Shown here piece after piece: positions 34,017 to 41,597 of a stretch of 64,000 nucleotides of DNA. The notes under the pieces are model-generated. The model saw nothing but the letters and a program-made list of their open reading frames with translations. It was not told the DNA's origin and ran no database searches. Position 1 is the first letter of the stretch. Each line of letters opens with the position of its first letter. The DNA lies in assembly GCA_019118905.1 (NCBI GenBank), contig DWYA01000088.1, forward strand, positions 1-64,000. The letters are read 5' to 3'. Origin of the DNA: Ruthenibacterium avium (GTDB lineage: Bacteria; Bacillota; Clostridia; Oscillospirales; Ruminococcaceae). Position numbers and translations under genes: made by a program.

Positions 34017-34027
34017 ATATCATTAAG
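34003..34027. promoter_or_regulatory. Perfect 12-1-12 palindrome: probable Fur/PerR-family operator
   Basis: CTTAATGATATA and TATATCATTAAG flank a single central base (34015). The inner 15 bases TGATATAATATATCA resemble the 7-1-7 Fur/PerR box (TGATAATNATTATCA). It covers the -10 box and ends 14 bases before the regulator's ATG, an autorepression layout. Confidence 0.78.
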
Positions 34028-34041
34028 AAAGGATGATACGC

Positions 34042-34443
34042 ATGGAAAAACGCAATACCATTCAAAAGCGTCTTGTGCTGGATGCGGTTTGCGCTCTTGC
34101 CGACCATCCCACCGCAGAGCAGGTTTATGCCGAGGTGGTGCAGCACCACCCCAGCATCAGCAAAGCTACGGTTTACCGCAATCTCAACAGTTTAGCCCAG
34201 GACGGCCAGCTGCGTCATATTCCTTTGGCAAACGGGGCGGATCGATTTGACCATTTTTTGCAGCCGCACTCCCATATCGAGTGTGTGCGGTGCGGGCGTT
34301 TTTGTGATGTCCCGATTACCTGCGATGAAGCGCTGGATGCAAAAGTAGAGGCGCTTACCGGTTATCAGCAGTCCAGCCATGAGCTGGTGTTTCACGGCGT
34401 TTGTCCCGATTGTGCGGCCAAAGCCGAGCACAAAGCGGGGTAA
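34042..34443 (+). CDS. perR: Fur-family transcriptional regulator, probably PerR
   Basis: This metal-dependent repressor has 133 residues: an N-terminal winged helix (TAEQVYAEVVQHHPSISKAT then VYRNLNSL), followed by the dimer domain with the structural zinc cysteines CVRCG and CPDC and a His-rich metal region (DHFLQPHSHIEC). The rubrerythrin gene directly downstream points to peroxide sensing (PerR), not iron uptake (Fur), but residues alone do not settle this. AAAGGA fits the ATG at 34042 better than the in-frame ATG at 34033. Confidence 0.85.
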   Translation: MEKRNTIQKRLVLDAVCALADHPTAEQVYAEVVQHHPSISKATVYRNLNSLAQDGQLRHIPLANGADRFDHFLQPHSHIECVRCGRFCDVPITCDEALDAKVEALTGYQQSSHELVFHGVCPDCAAKAEHKAG

Positions 34444-34499
34444 GCAGAATAACATGAAAAAAGGCGCAAGCCTTAATTTTACGGAAAGGATGTTGTGGT

Positions 34500-35036
34500 A
34501 TGAATTTAAAAGGATCAAAGACAGAGCAAAATTTGATGGCGGCGTTTGCCGGTGAAAGCCAGGCACGCAACAAGTACACCTACTATGCTTCCAAAGCGAA
34601 GAAGGAGGGCTACAACCAAATTGCAGCGATTTTTGAGGAAACGGCAAACAACGAAAAAGAGCATGCAAAAATTTGGTTTAAACTGCTTCATGACGGTATG
34701 CCCGACACCATGACCAACTTGGCGGACGCAGCTGAGGGCGAAAATTACGAGTGGACCGATATGTATGCCGGTTTTGCTAAGACCGCACACGAGGAAGGCT
34801 TCACCAAGATTGCTTATTTGTTTGAGGCCGTTGGCAAAATTGAGAAAGAGCATGAGGAGCGCTATCGCGCATTGCGTGCCTCGCTGGAGAACGGCACCGT
34901 GTTTGCGCGTGAAACCGAGCAGGTATGGGTGTGCTCCAACTGCGGCCATGTCCACATTGGCAAGCATGCGCCGGAGAAATGCCCTGTTTGCGATCATCCG
35001 CAAGGCTATTTCATTTTGCAGGCAAAAAATTATTGA
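34500..35036 (+). CDS. Rubrerythrin
   Basis: Rubrerythrin reduces hydrogen peroxide in anaerobes using a diiron site and a rubredoxin-like iron site. The 178-residue protein has the ferritin-like part with ExxH-type ligands (EETANNEKEHAK and GKIEKEHEERY) and a C-terminal rubredoxin domain (VCSNCGHVHIG, CPVCDH). It follows the perR-like gene in one transcript and is closed by a strong terminator. Confidence 0.95.
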   Translation: MNLKGSKTEQNLMAAFAGESQARNKYTYYASKAKKEGYNQIAAIFEETANNEKEHAKIWFKLLHDGMPDTMTNLADAAEGENYEWTDMYAGFAKTAHEEGFTKIAYLFEAVGKIEKEHEERYRALRASLENGTVFARETEQVWVCSNCGHVHIGKHAPEKCPVCDHPQGYFILQAKNY

Positions 35037-35045
35037 TCTTTTTTC

Positions 35046-35078
35046 AAACAGCCGGGCGTTTTGCCCGGCTGTTTGCCG
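35046..35078 (+). terminator. Terminator after rubrerythrin
   Basis: AAACAGCCGGGC pairs with GCCCGGCTGTTT around a GTTTT-type loop. Confidence 0.8.
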
Positions 35079-35114
35079 TATCTATTTTTCTATGAGAAAA
35101 CGAGGGAGATCGTC

Positions 35115-35819
35115 ATGAATCCAGAGTTGGCGTCGCTGGTGGACAAGGCGCGTCGAGTGGTATTTTTTGGCGGTGCAGGCGTATCGTGTGAAAGCGGAAT
35201 TCCCGATTTCCGTTCACAGGACGGGCTGTATCATCAGCAGTATGCCTACCCGCCGGAGGAGATTTTGTCTCACCACTTTTTTGTGCAGCATCCAGAGGAA
35301 TTTTACCGCTTTTACCGCGACAAAATGCTTTATCCCAAGGCAAAGCCGAATGATGCCCATGTCACGCTGGCCAAGTGGGAGCAGGAGGGTAAATTGAACG
35401 CCGTCATCACACAGAATATTGATGGGCTGCATCAGATGGCGGGTTCGCTCCGGGTGTATGAGCTGCATGGCAGCGTGCACCGCAACCGATGCATGAAATG
35501 CCGGAAAGCTTATCCGTTGGAGGCTGTTTTATCGGGTGATGGTGTGCCGCACTGTGAGTGCGGCGGAATCATCAAGCCGGAGGTCGTCTTGTACGAGGAA
35601 GCTTTGGACGAAACAATCATTGAGCAGTCTATCCATGCTTTGATGGAGGCCGATTTGTTGATTGTCGGCGGGACAAGCCTGAATGTGTATCCGGCTGCCG
35701 GGCTGCTGCGTTATTTTTCGGGCGACAACTTAGTGGTCATCAACAAAACGCCCACACCGGCTGACTCGCGCGCGTCGCTTGTCATTCAAGAGCCTATTGC
35801 ACAGGTGTTAAAGATGTAA
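35115..35819 (+). CDS. NAD-dependent protein deacylase, SIR2 family
   Basis: This sirtuin removes acyl groups from lysines using NAD. The 234-residue protein has GAGVSCESGIPDFRS, TQNIDGLHQMAG, catalytic His in ELHGSVHR, zinc cysteines CMKC and CECGG, and the late GGTSLNVYPA. A bacterial SrtN/CobB-type role in metabolism is likely. GAGGGAGA precedes the ATG at 35115. Single gene, convergent with the exporter gene. Confidence 0.94.
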   Translation: MNPELASLVDKARRVVFFGGAGVSCESGIPDFRSQDGLYHQQYAYPPEEILSHHFFVQHPEEFYRFYRDKMLYPKAKPNDAHVTLAKWEQEGKLNAVITQNIDGLHQMAGSLRVYELHGSVHRNRCMKCRKAYPLEAVLSGDGVPHCECGGIIKPEVVLYEEALDETIIEQSIHALMEADLLIVGGTSLNVYPAAGLLRYFSGDNLVVINKTPTPADSRASLVIQEPIAQVLKM

Positions 35820-35852
35820 ATGCTTTGTGCTATTAAAAAATAAACGTAAAAT

Positions 35853-35890
35853 AACCGCACACCCTAACAGAAGGATGTGCGGTTGTTTTG
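35853..35890. terminator. Terminator between the sirtuin and exporter genes
   Basis: AACCGCACA (35853-35861) pairs with TGTGCGGTT (35876-35884), followed by GTTTT. It lies between convergent genes and may serve both. Confidence 0.78.
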
Positions 35891-35910
35891 CGTTTACAGC
35901 AAGTGTTTGC

Positions 35911-36993
35911 TCATGTGTTCGGTGTTTCGGTTTCTGTTTTCGGTAAAAATCGAACAGCCGCCAGCCGATGAAACACGGCGGCAAAAATTAGGCCAAAGGT
36001 AACGCCCAAAACGGTGTCAACAATGCGCAGAGCAACAGCCGCAGGAAGCCCGTAGATTCCCGCGCCCAGCATCAGTGCGCCAAAGCAGTTCATGGCAGTT
36101 TGATAGCGGTAGTCCGTGCAAAAGCCCAAGCAAAGCCCGCCCAGCGGCCCCATGAGCGAGTGCAGCGATTGCGGCAGAATCAAATAAAGAACAAAAAAGG
36201 CGAGCGAGCCGGCAACCGCGCCCACAATGCGTTGGTGGAAGCGGACGGTGGTATTGGCGGAGTAGGGATATTCCGATAACAACGAGGCACAAGCAAAGCC
36301 CATCCACATAAAGCGTTCCACGGAAAATACTTGCCCGGCCGTCATCATAAGGCTGACGCCGAGCGCCATGCGCAGCTGCCATAAGCATAAGGGAATGGAT
36401 GGGTGAAATTGGCGCACCACATGGTGAAACCGGATGCTTTTATGTTGGTGCCGATGCTTGGCCCACAGAATGGCCCCGCAAAGAAGGTATCCTGTCAACG
36501 CCAGAAGCCCGCGCCGCACAAGCGCTTCTCCCACCACAGGGTTTCCCGCTAAGTAGACATAAGCGAAGCTGTACAGCCCGCCATTGCCCATTTCTGGTCG
36601 CTGTGTCGTGATGAAAAGAACGGCGAAAAAAGCGGCAAAGTGCAGCGGAATTAAAAAGACTGACGGAACTACGGCGGCTGCACTGGGAGCCAGCACCAGA
36701 ATGGCCAGCACGGCTGCCAAGGTGAGCATAGAATCCCCCACGGAGTATTCAAAGTTGACAAAACGGATGCCGAGCATCATGCAGAATAACGCGACTGCCA
36801 TGGGAGTGTTGTCTGCGCCGAATATCGCGGAGAGCCCGCTGATAAACACAATGGCGAATGCGACAATCAATACCGAGCGCACAGCCATGGCCACCCAGTA
36901 GTAAATTTTTTCCTGCTGCGTATCGCAAGCGGCAATTTTGCGCTTTAAAATCGAGGGATCCGTTTGCAATGCATCATAAAATTTCGGCGTCAC
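35911..36993 (-). CDS. FUSC/aromatic-acid-exporter-type membrane protein
   Basis: The 360-residue protein has two blocks of about five or six hydrophobic segments each, the FUSC/YccS/AaeB-like half-pump layout. A cytoplasmic linker between them is rich in His and Arg (KHRHQHKSIRFHHV). It starts with GTG at 36993 after GAAAGGAAAGG, overlapping the end of the MarR gene by 20 bases. Control by that regulator suggests export of a phenolic or similar toxic compound. The substrate is unknown. Confidence 0.75.
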   Translation of the reverse strand: MTPKFYDALQTDPSILKRKIAACDTQQEKIYYWVAMAVRSVLIVAFAIVFISGLSAIFGADNTPMAVALFCMMLGIRFVNFEYSVGDSMLTLAAVLAILVLAPSAAAVVPSVFLIPLHFAAFFAVLFITTQRPEMGNGGLYSFAYVYLAGNPVVGEALVRRGLLALTGYLLCGAILWAKHRHQHKSIRFHHVVRQFHPSIPLCLWQLRMALGVSLMMTAGQVFSVERFMWMGFACASLLSEYPYSANTTVRFHQRIVGAVAGSLAFFVLYLILPQSLHSLMGPLGGLCLGFCTDYRYQTAMNCFGALMLGAGIYGLPAAVALRIVDTVLGVTFGLIFAAVFHRLAAVRFLPKTETETPNT

Positions 36994-37420
36994 GGTTGTT
37001 TTCCTTTCCTTTCTCAAGATGTGCCGCAATCTTATCGGCATAGCATAAAAATGCTTCAAAATCTGTGCCGCAGCTGCGCCATAAGTCATAAAACGGCTGC
37101 AAAATACTTTCGTACCCTTTTTTCAGTTCGGCAAGACCCGTTGGCGTCATAAAGAGTTGGTAGCTTCGTTCGTCTGTGGTGTGCCGCTGTTTTTGGATGC
37201 AGCCTTTTTCGTCAAGCGACTTGAGGCAGCGGCTGACAGCCTCTTTTTTCATGCCGGTGCCCTGACTGAGTAAAATGGGGGTGTTTTGCTCGGGCTGCAA
37301 ATATAAATGGGCTAAAATCTCGCACTCACTGACGGTGAGTGTCGATTTCTGCGCAGGGAGCAGGGAGCGCATCACCTTTTGCATCTGCTGCTGATAATGT
37401 ACCATGTCTGTCCAGTCCAT
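36974..37420 (-). CDS. MarR-family transcriptional regulator
   Basis: The 148-residue protein has the MarR winged helix: LTVSECEILAHLYLQ, TGMKKEAVSRCLKSLDEKG and the wing TTDERSYQLFMT. It is the first gene of an operon with the FUSC-type exporter, which it probably represses with itself through the palindrome at 37440-37464. The ATG at 37420 follows AGGAG; the in-frame region further upstream crosses non-coding DNA and the antisense of the tRNA genes. Confidence 0.9.
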   Translation of the reverse strand: MDWTDMVHYQQQMQKVMRSLLPAQKSTLTVSECEILAHLYLQPEQNTPILLSQGTGMKKEAVSRCLKSLDEKGCIQKQRHTTDERSYQLFMTPTGLAELKKGYESILQPFYDLWRSCGTDFEAFLCYADKIAAHLEKGKENNRDAEIL

Positions 37421-37439
37421 GTGAGTAGGTCTCCTGTTT

Positions 37440-37464
37440 ATATAGTTAACGTTGTTAATTATAT
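37440..37464. promoter_or_regulatory. Palindromic operator, probably for the MarR regulator
   Basis: ATATAGTTAAC and GTTAATTATAT are an 11-base inverted repeat (10 of 11 match) around GTT. It covers the -10 of the minus-strand promoter and lies 19 bases before the MarR start. Confidence 0.75.
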
Positions 37465-37486
37465 GCTTTATGATTGCATTTGTCAA
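37458..37486 (-). promoter_or_regulatory. Sigma-A promoter of the MarR/exporter operon
   Basis: On the minus strand TTGACA (37486-37481) and TATAAT (37463-37458) are exactly 17 bases apart. The -10 lies inside the palindrome. Confidence 0.82.
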
Positions 37487-37580
37487 CGATACAGCTTCTA
37501 TCTGCACACAACCAATCAACCCGATGGAATGCAGCAAAAAAGCGGTCAAAAAATTTTTTAAAATAAATTTGAAAAAAGGG

Positions 37581-37609
37581 TTGACATTCCGCGAATTGTT
37601 AGATATAAT
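37581..37609 (+). promoter_or_regulatory. Strong sigma-A promoter of the tRNA-Gln/tRNA-Pro operon
   Basis: Perfect TTGACA (37581-37586) and TATAAT (37604-37609) with 17-base spacing, about 30 bases before tRNA-Gln. Confidence 0.9.
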
Positions 37610-37642
37610 AATAAAGCACTGAGGCGATAGCAAAGTGCTTGA

Positions 37643-37716
37643 TGCGGAATTGTGTAATGGTAGCACCTGCGACTCTGACTCGTATTGTGAGGGTTCGAAT
37701 CCTTCTTCCGCAACCA
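37643..37716 (+). tRNA. tRNA-Gln (anticodon CTG)
   Basis: The acceptor TGCGGAA/TTCCGCA, a D arm, the anticodon stem TGCGA/TCGTA with loop CTCTGAC (anticodon CTG), the T arm GAGGG-TTCGAAT-CCTTC and an encoded CCA (37714-37716) are all present. It reads CAG codons. Confidence 0.93.
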
Positions 37717-37745
37717 ACGGCAGCACAACAGCTGCCGTTTTCTTT

Positions 37746-37821
37746 CGGGGTGTAGCGCAGATGGTAGCGCGCTTGGTTCGGGACCAAGAGGCCAGGAGTT
37801 CAACTCTCCTCACTCCGACCA
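37746..37821 (+). tRNA. tRNA-Pro (anticodon CGG)
   Basis: The acceptor CGGGGTG/CACTCCG, anticodon stem CTTGG/CCAAG with loop TTCGGGA (anticodon CGG), a T arm with TTCAACT and an encoded CCA (37819-37821) define it. It reads CCG codons. It follows tRNA-Gln by 29 bases in the same transcript. Confidence 0.93.
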
Positions 37822-37824
37822 GTG

Positions 37825-37875
37825 GAGAGCCACGAACGCTGTATGGTGTTCGCGGCTCTTCTGCTTTTTACCGTT
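37825..37875 (+). terminator. Hairpin after tRNA-Pro
   Basis: AGAGCCACGAACGC pairs imperfectly with GTTCGCGGCTCT, followed by TCTGCTTTTTACC. Probably the end of the tRNA transcript, with a moderate T tract. Confidence 0.6.
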
Positions 37876-37896
37876 TTTTGCAAAGGGGGAGCCGAC

Positions 37897-38115
37897 GTGG
37901 ACCAGCATGAAGCCTGCGACTTACAAGAGCAGCCCGTTTTCGAGCAGCCGCAAGACGAAACAGCGCCGCAGCAAACGGAGGATGAGCCGAGCGATGACCC
38001 CGTGATGACACAAGGCCAAGTGGGCAAGCTTCTTTTGCTTTGCTTGCTTGTGGCAGTGGGCGGCACCGCAGCGGCACTGTGGTACTTTCACTGGATGGGG
38101 TATTTTGCCGCATAA
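37897..38115 (+). CDS. Small acidic membrane protein, 72 residues, unknown function
   Basis: A GTG start after AAAGGGGGA gives an acidic, Gln/Glu/Pro-rich N-terminal half (about 1-40) and one hydrophobic segment near the C-terminus (about 45-66, LLLLCLLVAVGGTAAALWYF). This is a tail-anchored or single-pass layout. A terminator follows at 38151-38196. No family is recognised. The frame continues upstream into the tRNA hairpin, which I treat as non-coding. Confidence 0.55.
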   Translation: MDQHEACDLQEQPVFEQPQDETAPQQTEDEPSDDPVMTQGQVGKLLLLCLLVAVGGTAAALWYFHWMGYFAA

Positions 38116-38150
38116 CTTTGACCGTTTTTCAAATAATATCAAAATCAAGA

Positions 38151-38205
38151 AGGGTTCGTTTCCAACATCGCTTTTGGCTTAGTGGAAACGAACCCTCTTT
38201 TGGTT
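38151..38205. terminator. Bidirectional terminator between the small membrane gene and recQ
   Basis: AGGGTTCGTTTCCA (38151-38164) pairs perfectly with TGGAAACGAACCCT (38183-38196) around an 18-base loop, then CTTTTGG. Confidence 0.8.
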
Positions 38206-38209
38206 GCTT

Positions 38210-39709
38210 TTAGGAAAATGCGGCAATCACTTTTAAAAAATCTTTGCCGTATGCCTCCGCCTTGGTCTGTGTCATACCGGGAATGCGGTATAGCTCGCGC
38301 ATACAGGAGGGGCGCTGCAAACAAAGCTGTGTCAGCACTGCGTCGCTTGCGATGGCAAATGCCGGGCGGCTTTCCCGAAGTGCCAGAAGTTTGCGGGTGC
38401 GGTTCAGCTCGCACCAAAGCCGTGAGTCAACCGCCGGGCTTTTTTGGCGCGTTTTTTTGGCCAGCATCCGGCTCAGCGAGGCCCGCTGTGCGCGCGGGGC
38501 GCAGCTGCCGCAATGCTCGCAGGAGCGGCCATATGCTTCACCGAAATAGCGCAGAAGCGTGCGGCGCAAACAGCTTTGTGTAAAGCAAAATTGTATCATG
38601 TCGGAAAGGCGCTTTTTTTGCGCGTCCTGCTGTGCAGTTTCTGCGCCGCTGTTTTCAATTAAAAAATGGTTGGTGCGCACATCGCTCTGTGTGTAAAATA
38701 AAATGCATTCAGCGGGCAGCCCGTCGCGTCCGGCACGCCCGGCCTCTTGATAGTAGCTTTCCAAATCCAGCGGCAGGTTGTAGTGAATCACAAAGCGCAC
38801 ATCCGGCTTATCCACACCCATGCCAAATGCATTGGTGGCAATCATCAGGGAGGCTTGTCCGCACAAAAAGCCCTTCTGTGCCGTTTGCCGTTCGGAAAGC
38901 GACAACCCCGCGTGGTAACGGGCAGCGCGATAGCCCTCTGCCGTCAACAGCATCCAAAGTTCGTCCACCGCCTTTCGTGTAGAGCAGTAAACGATGCCGC
39001 TGGCACTGCTTTTTTGCGAGAGATACAGCTTGAGTGCTTGCGGTTTTTCTTCCCGGCTGTATTGATGCACCTCAAAAAAGAGGTTGGGGCGGTCAAACCC
39101 GCTGGTGGTGACAAGCGGCTGGGAAAGCTGCAATGACTGCAAAATGTCCTCACGCACACGCGGCGTGGCGGTAGCCGTAAAAGCACCCACCGGCGGACGC
39201 TGAGGCAAAAGCGATAAAAATTCAGCAATACGCTGATATCCCGGGCGAAAATCCGGCCCCCAATGGGAAATGCAGTGTGCTTCGTCAATGCAGACAAGGG
39301 AAATCGGCACACTGGTCGCAAAGTGCAAAAAGCTGGGTGTCATCAGGCGCTCAGGCGCAGCGTATACAATGCGGTACATGCCCTGCGCCGCATTTTGCAG
39401 TGCTTTGCGGCACTGGTTTTCCGTGAGGGCGCTGTTGATATAGGCGGCACGCACTCCATTTTGAATTAAGCGTTGTACTTGGTCTTGCATCAGCGCAATC
39501 AACGGCGAAACTACAAGGCAGACGCCTTCCCGCAGCAAAGCGGGCAGCTGATAGCAAATGGATTTTCCTGCCCCAGTGGGCATGACGGCCAGCACGTCAC
39601 GCCCGGCCGTCAGTGCGCGAACAATATCCAGCTGCCCAGGGCGAAAGGATGAATGCCCGAAATAGCGCTGCAATGCTTCGCATAAAGCGGAATCATCGGG
39701 ATAAAACAA
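38210..39709 (-). CDS. recQ: RecQ-family ATP-dependent DNA helicase
   Basis: This 3'-5' helicase acts in recombination and fork repair. The 499-residue protein has motif I MPTGAGKSICYQ, the DEAH box IDEAHCISHWGPDFR, TATATPRVREDI, motif VI QEAGRAGRDG, the RecQ zinc site (CLRRTLLRYF...CEHCGSC), and a C-terminal HRDC-like segment. The TTG at 39709 is preferred because AAAAAGGGG lies nine bases upstream and residues after it match the family start (YFGHSSFRPGQ). The longer frame would run back through the tRNA-Gly terminator. Confidence 0.92.
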   Translation of the reverse strand: MFYPDDSALCEALQRYFGHSSFRPGQLDIVRALTAGRDVLAVMPTGAGKSICYQLPALLREGVCLVVSPLIALMQDQVQRLIQNGVRAAYINSALTENQCRKALQNAAQGMYRIVYAAPERLMTPSFLHFATSVPISLVCIDEAHCISHWGPDFRPGYQRIAEFLSLLPQRPPVGAFTATATPRVREDILQSLQLSQPLVTTSGFDRPNLFFEVHQYSREEKPQALKLYLSQKSSASGIVYCSTRKAVDELWMLLTAEGYRAARYHAGLSLSERQTAQKGFLCGQASLMIATNAFGMGVDKPDVRFVIHYNLPLDLESYYQEAGRAGRDGLPAECILFYTQSDVRTNHFLIENSGAETAQQDAQKKRLSDMIQFCFTQSCLRRTLLRYFGEAYGRSCEHCGSCAPRAQRASLSRMLAKKTRQKSPAVDSRLWCELNRTRKLLALRESRPAFAIASDAVLTQLCLQRPSCMRELYRIPGMTQTKAEAYGKDFLKVIAAFS

Positions 39710-39784
39710 GCGAAAAATCCCCTTTTTATCATTGGTTTTGTGGCGCTTTTTTAACAGTTCAAACGCCCCGCCAGAGAAAAATAA

Positions 39785-39816
39785 AATAAAAAAACCGCAG
39801 GCAAACTGCCTGCGGA
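39785..39816 (-). terminator. Terminator of tRNA-Gly
   Basis: On the minus strand CCGCAGGCAGTTTGCCTGCGG is followed by seven T residues, directly after the tRNA 3' end. Confidence 0.88.
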
Positions 39817-39819
39817 ATA

Positions 39820-39893
39820 TGGAGCGGATGATGGGAATCGAACCCACACGACCAGCTTGGAAGGCTGGAGTTCTACCACTAAACTACATCCGC
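39820..39893 (-). tRNA. tRNA-Gly (anticodon TCC)
   Basis: On the minus strand: acceptor GCGGATG/CATCCGC, D arm TAGTTTAGTGGTAGAAC, anticodon stem CCAGC/GCTGG with loop CTTCCAA (anticodon TCC), a T arm with GGTTCGATTCC, and an encoded CCA. It reads GGA and GGG codons. Confidence 0.95.
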
Positions 39894-39980
39894 ATATCAA
39901 ATCGACAATAGCTATTATATCGAAAGAAGCTGCGGATGTCAAGGCTTTTTCATAAAAAATTGCGCCTCGCTATGCGGCAC

Positions 39981-40478
39981 TTACGGCTTGGGCTGATAAA
40001 GCCGCTGCAAAATTTCCTGCTGAATTTCCGGGCACACAAATTCGGAAATATCGCCGCCCAGCGCGGCCACCTGCCGCACAATGGACGAAGAAAGATACAT
40101 ATATTGCAGTCCGGTGGTCAAAAACAGGGTTTCCAATTCCGGGTATAATTTTTTATTGGTCAGCGCCATTTGAAATTCATATTCAAAATCGGACACTGCA
40201 CGCAGACCTTTTACCACGCTGCACGCCCCCACATGACGAGCATAATCTGCCAAAAGGCCATCGTAGCTGTCCACACGCACATTGGGAAAATCTGCCGTTG
40301 CACGGCGTGCCATATCCACTCGTTCCGCCACACTGAACGCGGTATTGGTTTTGGAAAAATTGATCATCACCAGCACAACGACCTCGTCAAACAGGCACGA
40401 AGCGCGCCGGATAATGTCCAAATGACCGTTTGTAATGGGGTCAAAGCTGCCCGGACACAGGGCAATGCGTTGTTTCAT
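39981..40478 (-). CDS. coaD: Phosphopantetheine adenylyltransferase
   Basis: CoaD makes dephospho-CoA from ATP and phosphopantetheine. The 165-residue protein starts MKQRIALCPGSFDPITNGHL (the HxGH-like motif) and has the late YMYLSSSIVRQVAALGGDI segment. GAAGGAAGT precedes the ATG at 40478; the in-frame upstream extension lacks a ribosome site. Confidence 0.95.
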   Translation of the reverse strand: MKQRIALCPGSFDPITNGHLDIIRRASCLFDEVVVLVMINFSKTNTAFSVAERVDMARRATADFPNVRVDSYDGLLADYARHVGACSVVKGLRAVSDFEYEFQMALTNKKLYPELETLFLTTGLQYMYLSSSIVRQVAALGGDISEFVCPEIQQEILQRLYQPKP

Positions 40479-40672
40479 ACTTCCTTCAAACTCCTTGCTG
40501 CGGCTGGTTTGCGTTTGGCACAATAAAGTAAATGCCGTTACTCGCTGCGCTGAAAAGAAACAATCAGAAAGACTGTCAAATTTGTATCGCCGCCTCTCGG
40601 CCATTATAGCATAAAATAAAAAGTTTGTCTTGCCTCGGTTCAAGAAAAGCGGATAAATTTTACAAAGCTGAT

Positions 40673-40702
40673 TTGTTTTTTGTTAGATGCATGTGCTATA
40701 CT
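40673..40702 (+). promoter_or_regulatory. Probable promoter of the YggS gene
   Basis: TTGTTT (40673-40678) and TATACT (40697-40702) are 18 bases apart, about 35 bases before the ATG. Confidence 0.5.
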
Positions 40703-40736
40703 ATAACAGATAGAAACGTGAAAGCGGGGCACAGCC

Positions 40737-41459
40737 ATGACAGAACAAAAGAATCAAATATCGGATACCATGGAAGAACGGATTGCCGCGATTCGAGAAA
40801 AAATGACAGCGGCAGCCCGAGCAGCGGGCCGCTCACCACAGGAAATTGTGCTGTGTGCCGCCAGTAAAATGCAAAGCGCCGAAACCGTGCGTGCCGCGTC
40901 TTTGCTCCAATTGGATCTTTTTGGTGAAAACCGCGTGCAGGAGCTGGTGCAAAAGCTGGAGCAAAACGCTTACGGCGATAAGCCGGTGCATTTTATCGGC
41001 CATCTGCAAACTAATAAAGTGCGTCAGGTTGTGGGGGCGGTGTCGCTCGTTCAGTCGGTCGGTTCGCTTCGTTTACTGGAAGCAGTGGACAAGCAAGCAG
41101 CCCTGAAAGATTTGTGTCAGCCTATTTTGCTCGAGGTGAATATTGGCAGCGAGGAAAGCAAAAGCGGTTTTGCTGCACAGGATTTGTCTGCCGCGCTGGA
41201 GGCCGCTCAGCGCCTTTCCCATGTCCGGGTGGAGGGGCTGATGGCCGTTCCGCCGGTTCGTGATACGCAGGACGAAAACCGAAAAGACCTTGCAGCCGTG
41301 CGCCGCTGCTGGGAACGCCTTGCCCCGGAATGCGGTGAAAACGCTTGCATGAAGTGGCTGTCCATGGGCATGAGCGGCGATTTTGAAAATGCGATTTTAG
41401 AAGGTGCAAACATAGTGCGTGTCGGCACCGCGATTTTTGGTGCGCGCTCTTATCCCTGA
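40737..41459 (+). CDS. YggS/PROSC-family pyridoxal-phosphate-binding protein
   Basis: The 240-residue single-domain protein keeps PLP homeostasis. It has the PLP lysine (Lys44 in CAASKMQSAETV), FGENRVQEL, HFIGHLQTNK, VNIGSEESKSGF and the C-terminal SMGMSGDFENAI with VRVGTAIFG. The weak ribosome site (AAAGCGGGG) suggests modest expression. Some relatives sit beside sepF in division clusters; here it stands alone. Confidence 0.93.
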   Translation: MTEQKNQISDTMEERIAAIREKMTAAARAAGRSPQEIVLCAASKMQSAETVRAASLLQLDLFGENRVQELVQKLEQNAYGDKPVHFIGHLQTNKVRQVVGAVSLVQSVGSLRLLEAVDKQAALKDLCQPILLEVNIGSEESKSGFAAQDLSAALEAAQRLSHVRVEGLMAVPPVRDTQDENRKDLAAVRRCWERLAPECGENACMKWLSMGMSGDFENAILEGANIVRVGTAIFGARSYP

Positions 41460-41597
41460 CGATGCGGCAAGCGCACTGGTTTTGAACCTATCACCCGTCC
41501 TGAAAAAGCGGAAAAGCCGCGTTTTCGGGTTTACCAGAAGCGTTCTGAAAAGCAAATATTGCTGTTCGGGAACGCCTTCATCACAAAGGAGTTCGTT

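Noticed and set aside
36974..37813. Long N-terminal extension of the MarR gene through the promoter and tRNA antisense
   Set aside because: The extension crosses the operator, promoter and both tRNA genes in antisense; ATG 37420 has a ribosome site and the family start.
38210..39847. RecQ frame extended to an ATG inside the tRNA-Gly antisense region
   Set aside because: It would pass through the tRNA-Gly terminator; TTG 39709 has a correctly spaced ribosome site.
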